The translations under genes were made by a program, and so were the position numbers. This document shows, one piece after another, positions 15,655 to 20,901 of a DNA stretch of 20,901 nucleotides. Where the stretch lies: positions 1 to 20,901 of IMG/VR virus record IMGVR_UViG_3300018424_000321; one strand, written 5' to 3'. Source of the DNA: a virus. Each line of letters begins with the position of its first letter. Within the stretch, counting starts at the first letter, position 1. Below the pieces are notes generated by a model. The model had not been told where the DNA came from, did not search any database, and worked only from the letters and a program-made list of their open reading frames with translations.

Positions 15655-16217
15655 CAGAACAACCGAAAGAATATTCAAGAAAGTATCCTGGATTTGAAGT
15701 AAAATCTGGTACTCCTGATGCTGCGGGTAAAAAAATAGACTATGCTGTATTCACAGACAATGGTCAAGGATTTGAATATACTGTAGAAGGAAATTATTAT
15801 GAACGTTGCGACAAAACATCATATGAATTGTGTGGTGCAGAAATAACAGATGAGAAACAACCTGCGAAAGTAATAAAGGCCTCTAACGGAAATATTAATA
15901 TTGAAGCTCCAGGCGGAGAAGTAATTATACGAGCTAAAAGTATAAGATTAGTCGCTGAAGATGGCCAGGGTGAGATAACACTGACTGCATTAAAAGCAGC
16001 TGCGATTACTGCCCCTGTTCAGACTTTTAAGGGTGCAAACTCCAACACTGTCATGACAAATAGTCTTTCTCTTGGTGCTCAAGTTGTAGAGTCAAGTGGA
16101 AATATTCAAAACAGTGCAAACTCTGGAGCAGATGACACCGAATCATCTATACTGAATAAACTGTTAAAAATTAATGACAAGTTTAAAAAGTTCCTCAAAG
16201 CATGTCTTGGAGGTTAA
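15651..16217 (+). CDS. Probable spike/beta-helix protein after gp5
   Basis: A 188-residue protein. I chose ATG at 15651, which overlaps the gp5 stop (ATGA), over an in-frame GTG two codons earlier. Residues ~79-127 alternate hydrophobic residues in short strands with Gly turns (NGNINIEAPGGEVIIRAKSI and following), the look of a beta-helix spike like the T4 gp5 C-terminal domain or VgrG tip. The N-terminal half is less clear; the C-terminus ends in a basic helix (LNKLLKINDKFKKFLKACLGG). Its place right after a gp5 that lacks a visible beta-helix suggests the spike is a separate polypeptide here. I do not recognise a named family. Confidence 0.6.
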   Translation: MTEQPKEYSRKYPGFEVKSGTPDAAGKKIDYAVFTDNGQGFEYTVEGNYYERCDKTSYELCGAEITDEKQPAKVIKASNGNINIEAPGGEVIIRAKSIRLVAEDGQGEITLTALKAAAITAPVQTFKGANSNTVMTNSLSLGAQVVESSGNIQNSANSGADDTESSILNKLLKINDKFKKFLKACLGG

Positions 16218-16220
16218 ATT

Positions 16221-17081
16221 ATGCCCGTACAATCAGTCAACTACGTTGGTGATAAACTGGTAGTTGGTCCACTAGATTATTCTTTCATACCATTAGTTCC
16301 ATCTATTCCAGGCACAACTGTGTTCATTGGACCTGTCTGGATGGGAGTGGGAACACCAATTCCTACTGCAACGTGTATGATAGGACCTGGACTTACAACT
16401 CCAATTTCATTGCAAGTCACAGGAATTTCAAACATTCTGGGTATACTTAATGTTGGTGCTATTGGAAATTTTACTGGGTTAAATATAAAACTTGGTGCAA
16501 CTTTACGAAATGCATTGAGTTTAACATCCGGAATAAATGTAAAATCATCATTGAATACCGGATCAGCAATAAACGTATTTAATTCAGTTATAGTCGATAA
16601 AACCTGTACTGCTACAAAATTTATAGGTGACATCACAACAACTATTGGCATTAATCCACAAACTGTTGCTGAGATAACATTAGCAAAAGCTTTACCAGCA
16701 AAACCATTCGATATCAAACATCCAAACAAACAAGGACATCGTTTGCGTCACGTTTCCTTGGAAGGTCCAGAGATTGGTGTATATTATAGAGGAAAATTAG
16801 AAAATAATAACGTTATCAATCTGCCAGAATACTGGAATGGATTTATAGATCCAGAAACAATAACGGTTCAACTTACTCCTTTTGGATCATATCAAGAACT
16901 ATTCGTTGAAAAGATTGAATGGGGAAGAAAGGTTATTATAAAAAACAGAGAAGGAAGTGCCATAAATTGTTATTATACCATTCAGGCTGAAAGAAGTGAT
17001 CTAGATAAATTAATAGTAGAGTATGAAGGAGAATCTCCAAAGGATTATCCCGGTCAAGATTTTATAGGAGTCAATAGATAA
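16221..17081 (+). CDS. Virion structural protein with phage-type C-terminal domain (spike-tip or fibre candidate)
   Basis: A 286-residue protein with a good Shine-Dalgarno (GGAGG, seven bases before ATG, inside the previous gene's end). The N-terminal ~60 residues have Gly/Pro-rich turns (SIPGTTVFIGPVWMGVGTPI) that might be PAAR-like, but I could not confirm a PAAR motif. The middle has repeated short strands (SLTSGINVKSSLNTGSAINV). From residue 161 there is a domain I recognise from many phage tail and fibre proteins: KPFDIKHPNKQGHRLRHVSLEGPE, then VYYRGKL, INLPEYWNGFIDPETITVQL and INCYYTIQAERSDLDKLIVEYEG. Its gene abuts the next one (TAATG). Likely a tip or fibre component of the baseplate. 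Confidence 0.62.
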   Translation: MPVQSVNYVGDKLVVGPLDYSFIPLVPSIPGTTVFIGPVWMGVGTPIPTATCMIGPGLTTPISLQVTGISNILGILNVGAIGNFTGLNIKLGATLRNALSLTSGINVKSSLNTGSAINVFNSVIVDKTCTATKFIGDITTTIGINPQTVAEITLAKALPAKPFDIKHPNKQGHRLRHVSLEGPEIGVYYRGKLENNNVINLPEYWNGFIDPETITVQLTPFGSYQELFVEKIEWGRKVIIKNREGSAINCYYTIQAERSDLDKLIVEYEGESPKDYPGQDFIGVNR

Positions 17082-18802
17082 TGGCTACAGGAATAGGTAC
17101 TACAGCTTCACTATCAACTACTAGTGGAGTCTCCGATGCTTCGGTTTATATTCAAAGAGCTTTAGGACTAAGTACTTCAACATCATCTAAGAAGACTGTA
17201 AGAATTATTGACTCCATGAAGAGTGAAATTGAGTCGAAAAAACAACAGTATGAACAAATTAATGATTTATTATTATTACTTGATCTTGATTTGGATATGT
17301 ATTCTGAACTCATATTGAATATAGATGAAAAAATACCCACACCAATCCAAGAAATAAACACAAAAATTACTTCTGTTCAAGATGCATATAGAAACAGAGT
17401 AAATATTGGATGTAAAAATGATCTACATTGGGTATTGCAATCTACTAAAACTGTAAGTGGGATTGATACTCTCGGAAATCCTTTCAGTAAAAACTATTCT
17501 ACTTATAAGACTGAGAAGATACCATCAGAATACAGACAAATTAATTACTATGGAGCAAAATATTATAAAAGACCGAAAGATCGTGATTATGGATCTAGTG
17601 CAGTAAAAGAAATTCCCAGTGCTTCTGTAGGAATAGGTAGTACATATATGGTCTTATTAGACTCAACTACAGATTCAACTGGATTTAGAATCTTATCAGG
17701 AATTCAGACTGGAGATACTATAACAGATTCTATTGAACTGCCAATTATCTTTACAGTTGGAGATTTACCCGAGGTAGTTGGATTTGGATCAACTTCACTT
17801 TTGGGAATAAGTACAACATTTGGTGGATCTATTTCTTTTGGATCAACAATTCTTGCATATGCAGGCGTCAACACTACTTCGGGAATAAACACTGGAGATC
17901 CAATATGGAGAACAGGAATTACTTCTACTGATAGTGTGGTTGTTGGATTCGGTACAACTACTATCTCCATATCTGGCATTAACACTCTAGGAGTTTCAAC
18001 TACTTTCGAAATTGATACAACATCAATAATCCTAAGTAAACCTGCAATAGCTTCCACAAGTGAATCTATTTTCAACGTTGGAATTTATACTTCATATCCA
18101 ACAATCTTTATCAGTGAAACTTCTGCAAGTGGAACTGATGATGATAACTTCTTTGTAGTGAGGCAAACAGGTAGTGCAGAAAACTTTGACCCAGTTACAA
18201 ATGGAGAAAATCCTGTAGAAGTTGGACTTGTTAAAGACTCAAACAAAACTGGTTATGGACACGTAATCTCATTGATTAACAATGGAAGTCCAGATGTAAC
18301 AAAGACTTATACAGAAGATGTTGATCCAGAACCGTCTGTTGGTGCTGGATTTGCTTTCTATTATGAAGGAAATGAGTCTTGGCCAGGAATAAATGTACCT
18401 GTTCTCGGAGGTGTTGGGGGAACCAGTGTGGTTGGATATACTTTCACTTATGCAAATGAAGGACAAACACTAACTACATTAAGTGGGGTTGGTGTAACGA
18501 CTCCTTCGGCAGGTATTGCTTACGCAGGAACTAGTGCTTTAGCTCCGAGTGCTGGTACATGTGCCGCTGCTGATGCCGCAATTTCAACCGCCGAATCTGA
18601 ATTGGAGTCAATAAAAAATACAAATATACCAAAGATTAATGATTACATTACTAAAGCTAGAACATTAAGAACAATAAGAGATAGCAAACAAAGCAAAGCA
18701 TGGGCGTATAGGAGAGGTAGAGGTGCAATAAACAATGATATTAAAGAATTGGAGTCGGATATTGGAACTTTAGAAGACTTGGATTTGGATGAATTCGAAT
18801 GA
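17081..18802 (+). CDS. Large virion structural protein (coiled-coil and Gly/Thr-rich beta region)
   Basis: A 573-residue protein resembling a structural protein of marine T4-like phages, without a T4 counterpart I can name. Residues ~42-105 look like a coiled coil (DSMKSEIESKKQQYEQIND, then LDLDLDMYSELILNIDEK). The middle, about 190-480, is rich in Gly/Ser/Thr/Ile beta strands with recurring GFGST, GISTTF, GVNTTSGIN and GTSVVGY turns. Residues ~493-573 are helical again (AAISTAESELESIKNT, then KINDYITKARTLRTIRDSK), ending in an acidic tail (DLDEFE). This helix-beta-helix layout suits a long fibrous or baseplate peripheral protein. The ATG overlaps the previous stop (TAATG), and its own stop overlaps the next ATG (ATGA). 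Confidence 0.65.
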   Translation: MATGIGTTASLSTTSGVSDASVYIQRALGLSTSTSSKKTVRIIDSMKSEIESKKQQYEQINDLLLLLDLDLDMYSELILNIDEKIPTPIQEINTKITSVQDAYRNRVNIGCKNDLHWVLQSTKTVSGIDTLGNPFSKNYSTYKTEKIPSEYRQINYYGAKYYKRPKDRDYGSSAVKEIPSASVGIGSTYMVLLDSTTDSTGFRILSGIQTGDTITDSIELPIIFTVGDLPEVVGFGSTSLLGISTTFGGSISFGSTILAYAGVNTTSGINTGDPIWRTGITSTDSVVVGFGTTTISISGINTLGVSTTFEIDTTSIILSKPAIASTSESIFNVGIYTSYPTIFISETSASGTDDDNFFVVRQTGSAENFDPVTNGENPVEVGLVKDSNKTGYGHVISLINNGSPDVTKTYTEDVDPEPSVGAGFAFYYEGNESWPGINVPVLGGVGGTSVVGYTFTYANEGQTLTTLSGVGVTTPSAGIAYAGTSALAPSAGTCAAADAAISTAESELESIKNTNIPKINDYITKARTLRTIRDSKQSKAWAYRRGRGAINNDIKELESDIGTLEDLDLDEFE

Positions 18803-19482
18803 CATTATTTTGTTTTGGTGATAGTTGGGCTAGAGGTGCTGAACTTAAAGAATTCGAAAAACCTTTTGTGCATTGGTTGTCTGCGGAGTTAGGTACTTCG
18901 TATGTTAATTATGGGGAGGACGATAATAGTCTAGGTATGGTTTTAAACACAATAGTTTCTAAATCAAAAGAAATAACTGTTGATGATGTTGTTATTGTTA
19001 TAGTACCACCAGACATAAGATGGTACGATGAAGACGAGGAAAACGGATTTTATTCTTTGACCCTTTGGCAAAGAGATGATTATTTTAAATTTTTAAAAAA
19101 TAAAACATTAGAGTGGTTTATATATCATCATGTTTTGTTTATATACGCGATACAAAAAATATTAAATGATATTGGATGTCGTTATGTGATGGCACATAAC
19201 TATGGTCAACTAAATCCTGATGAGTGTAAAAAATATGATCTTTCCATTGATTACTCGAAATTTTTAAGTAATGAAAGTTTAACAAATTTATTGTCAACAC
19301 GTAGATCAGAATGGAAAAGTTATCCTACTCACTTACCTTCTTGTCATAGATATGATGAAGATGGCCCACCGACACATGAATTTTCAGGAATATACTTTGA
19401 GGGGTGTTGTGACCATCCAAATGAATTGGGACATCGAAAAATATCTGAATTAATTTTTAAAAAACTAAATCAATTTAAATGA
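18799..19482 (+). CDS. SGNH-hydrolase-like protein 1
   Basis: A 227-residue protein with the SGNH/GDSL layout. Block I is GDSW at residues 7-10 (catalytic Ser9), and a YGEDDNSLG loop may hold the block II/III Gly and Asn. The C-terminus has CDHPNELGH (His at 206 and 212, Asp at 205) followed by a helix (RKISELIFKKL), as in block V. Families of this type are esterases or lipases that remove acyl groups from carbohydrates or lipids; the substrate here is unknown. The spacing of the Asp and His is a little unusual. The gene overlaps its neighbours by four bases on each side. Its base composition is extremely AT-rich (about 15% GC at 19081-19140), which suggests recent arrival. Confidence 0.7.
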   Translation: MTLFCFGDSWARGAELKEFEKPFVHWLSAELGTSYVNYGEDDNSLGMVLNTIVSKSKEITVDDVVIVIVPPDIRWYDEDEENGFYSLTLWQRDDYFKFLKNKTLEWFIYHHVLFIYAIQKILNDIGCRYVMAHNYGQLNPDECKKYDLSIDYSKFLSNESLTNLLSTRRSEWKSYPTHLPSCHRYDEDGPPTHEFSGIYFEGCCDHPNELGHRKISELIFKKLNQFK

Positions 19483-20222
19483 CCAAGGTAGCTGTGTATG
19501 GAGATAGTTTTGCACATCGACATGACGGTTGGCCTAGTTATCTTGAAAAATTGATGAAAGCGGAAATTACTCTCTTTGGTGTTTCCGGAAGTTCAGTAGC
19601 GTATTCATACCATAAGTTTTTAGAGACTCACGAAAAATTTGATTTAGTATATTTTTTTTGGACAACTCATGATAGGAGTTGGTTAATTTCAACAAAAAAC
19701 AGTATATTTAATACTCTTCGCAGTGATTTAATACATTACACCAGTTTTCAACCACATTGGGACATAAAAGATACTTTTGACCTCCATAGACAAAAATATA
19801 ATTCAAATCTCACCGATGATCTAAAAAAATTTATATCTAATGAAAAAGAAAATTGCCAATTGTATCCAGATAAAAATTTTATAAGTGTTTTTGCTATGAG
19901 AGATAGTGTTAAATTAAGGAGACCAGATTGTATCAACATATCAACCATGGATGAAATTCAAATGGTAGGAACAAAATTAAAAAAAAGTTTTGTGGGAATG
20001 GGAAATATACAAAAACAGGACATGATGCAATTTTCTTCAAAATTTTTAGATGAAGATAGAGATAAAAGACCAAATCATTTAACTATTAAACAAAACAAAG
20101 AATTTGCAGCATATCTGAATCTATCGAAAGAAGGTAAAGTGGATTTGAATAAAACATTCAAAAATCCCTCAAAATATTACAGTATGTCAAAGACCTTCGA
20201 GGAGTCTGGATTTATCCGTTGA
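19479..20222 (+). CDS. SGNH-hydrolase-like protein 2
   Basis: A 247-residue protein starting MTKVAVYGDSFAH, with GDSF at residues 8-11 (Ser10). It has a GVSGSSVAYSYHKF loop as candidate block II and a C-terminal RPNHLTIKQNKEFA segment with a candidate Asp195...His200 pair. The pattern is that of phage SGNH-like proteins. It shares class but little visible sequence with the preceding gene, so the two are not a simple recent duplication. Its start overlaps the previous stop (ATGA). The long AT-rich codon use matches the previous gene. It could modify surface glycans, but a nonenzymatic role or a role in host takeover is also possible. Its stop codon overlaps the -35 box of a candidate promoter. 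Confidence 0.65.
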   Translation: MTKVAVYGDSFAHRHDGWPSYLEKLMKAEITLFGVSGSSVAYSYHKFLETHEKFDLVYFFWTTHDRSWLISTKNSIFNTLRSDLIHYTSFQPHWDIKDTFDLHRQKYNSNLTDDLKKFISNEKENCQLYPDKNFISVFAMRDSVKLRRPDCINISTMDEIQMVGTKLKKSFVGMGNIQKQDMMQFSSKFLDEDRDKRPNHLTIKQNKEFAAYLNLSKEGKVDLNKTFKNPSKYYSMSKTFEESGFIR

Positions 20223-20247
20223 CAAACCGAATCCCATCGTGTACTAT
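20219..20247 (+). promoter_or_regulatory. Candidate sigma70 promoter for the right-hand small genes
   Basis: TTGACA (20219-20224), a perfect -35 consensus, is followed by a 17-base spacer and TACTAT (20242-20247), which matches four of six bases of TATAAT. The start site would fall near 20254, about 18 bases before the ATG at 20272. The -35 overlaps the stop of the second SGNH gene. It resembles host-type early promoters used by T4-like phages. Confidence 0.55.
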
Positions 20248-20271
20248 GGATGTGTACCAATCAAATGACCC

Positions 20272-20445
20272 ATGATCACTGACCGCGAAACCATCAAGTC
20301 TCTCTGGGAACTGCAAGAGGATACCGCAGAACATTTCTGCGATGAGAACTTTCCTATGAGTGGTGAACTTTATTGGACTATGGTAGAATGTTTTGCCATT
20401 GCAAAACTCGCAGAGATTCGTGGTGAGGTAACTTCCGATGAGTGA
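20272..20445 (+). CDS. Small hypothetical protein (57 aa)
   Basis: A 57-residue frame starting ATG at 20272 (MITDRETIKSLWELQEDTAE) and ending TGA at 20445. It is acidic and helix-like, with two cysteines (C23, C40), and I recognise no family. It is the first of three small genes that overlap like an operon, with higher GC content and a sigma70-like promoter just upstream. Its stop overlaps the next start (ATGAGTGA region, eight bases shared). The overlap chain and codon style support it as real. Confidence 0.65.
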   Translation: MITDRETIKSLWELQEDTAEHFCDENFPMSGELYWTMVECFAIAKLAEIRGEVTSDE

Positions 20446-20557
20446 AGCACTTGACGCTTGGATGAAACTCGATTACGGTGAGGGATTCTTATTCTCTCTC
20501 TGGGTAATCGGAATGTATTATATTAAACTTAAAATGGATCGTAAATTTGGACGATGA
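20438..20557 (+). CDS. Small membrane protein (39 aa)
   Basis: A 39-residue frame. After a short charged start (MSEALDAWMKLDYGEG) it has one hydrophobic segment (FLFSLWVIGMYYI, about residues 17-29) followed by basic residues (KLKMDRKFGR), so a single-pass membrane protein with a cytoplasmic basic tail is likely. It overlaps the previous gene by eight bases and the next by four (ATGA). I recognise no family. Confidence 0.6.
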   Translation: MSEALDAWMKLDYGEGFLFSLWVIGMYYIKLKMDRKFGR

Positions 20558-20901
20558 CCTACGAAGCAGAAGTACAATTTAAGTTTGACGCCACGTTCAC
20601 TCCCACATATGGGACATCCTCCTGGACTGATGATGACTACATCCCCGAAGAGCATTACAAGATCACTGCACCAGCAGCAGATCTTAACTGCAAGCAGTAT
20701 TTCAAGTTATTTGAGAAATTTATGCTATGTGTAGGCATGGATCCCGCATCTATTCGCTCTGCTGCTATGTCATTAGTATTCAATGACTGTGTGCGTGAGG
20801 AAGACCAACGTAAGGTCTGTAAAGAGTATGAACTGACCATGGATGAGGACCTGGAGAAGAAATACCAGGAGTTCAAAGAGCGTGATGCTCAATGGGCAAA
20901 A
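20554..20901 (+). CDS. Hypothetical phage protein, C-terminus outside window
   Basis: An open frame of 116 codons from ATG (20554) to the last base, with no stop, so the gene continues to the right. It begins MTYEAEVQFKFDATFTPTYG and has a short strand-rich start, a Ser/Asp-rich loop (SSWTDDDYIPEEHY), and a helical part with FEKFMLCVGMDPASIRSAAMSL. A charged helix follows (LEKKYQEFKERDAQW). GC content is about 50% at 20581-20640. The style matches small host-interaction or early proteins of cyanophages; I cannot name it. Confidence 0.7.
   Translation, partial: MTYEAEVQFKFDATFTPTYGTSSWTDDDYIPEEHYKITAPAADLNCKQYFKLFEKFMLCVGMDPASIRSAAMSLVFNDCVREEDQRKVCKEYELTMDEDLEKKYQEFKERDAQWAK

Noticed and set aside
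16221-16400. A definite PAAR spike-tip domain at the start of the 286-residue protein
   Set aside because: Gly/Pro-rich turns are present, but no clear PAAR repeats or metal-binding residues could be identified by eye.
16277-16729. 150-codon leftward open frame opposite the 286-residue structural gene
   Set aside because: It has no ribosome site or family features and sits on the wrong strand of a compact operon.

Overview
The window is a piece of a T4-like (contractile-tailed) myovirus genome, most likely a marine cyanophage. T4-type baseplate and tail genes can be recognised (gp4, gp48, gp53, gp54, gp26, gp51-like, gp27, gp5), together with the C-terminus of a gp32-type single-strand DNA-binding protein. 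A 70-residue protein ending in a CP12-type Cys-x8-Cys tail points to a photosynthetic host, and the AT-rich composition would suit Prochlorococcus or a related picocyanobacterium. No host chromosomal, lysogeny, tRNA or CRISPR features were seen.

Layout. (1) Bases 2-358, rightward: end of gp32, closed by a strong intrinsic terminator. (2) Bases 371-6411, leftward: gp4 (head completion), a 175-residue conserved unknown, gp48 (tube cap), an enlarged gp53 (baseplate wedge) and a radical SAM enzyme. These run as a tight operon and converge on gp32. (3) Bases 6412-6439: a short divergent promoter region with T4-late-type TATAAATA motifs. (4) Bases 6440-18802, rightward: gp54, gp26, a gp51-like protein, two large tail-lumen or hub proteins carrying peptidoglycan-hydrolase domains, gp27, the CP12-like protein, gp5, two probable spike or spike-tip proteins and a large virion structural protein. 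(5) Bases 18799-20222: two very AT-rich SGNH-hydrolase-like genes. (6) From 20272: three small overlapping genes of higher GC content, preceded by a host-type sigma70 promoter. This marks a change from the late tail module to a block with early-gene character.

How the genes work together. gp54 and gp48 start and cap the tail tube on the baseplate, gp53 joins the wedges, gp27 and gp5 form the hub, and the small proteins after gp5 probably form the spike. The 582- and 609-residue proteins are tape-measure or hub candidates, because they directly follow the gp26/gp51 chaperone-like pair. One carries a lysozyme-like domain and the other an M23 endopeptidase domain, while gp5 itself seems to have lost its lysozyme domain.

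Most notable observations: a possible programmed -1 frameshift (T_TTT_TTC with an upstream SD-like GGAGGG) that would fuse gp26 to gp51; a five-repeat beta-propeller-like insertion nested in gp53; the CP12-like gene between the hub genes gp27 and gp5; and a gp32 terminator wholly contained in the 3' end of the opposing radical SAM gene.
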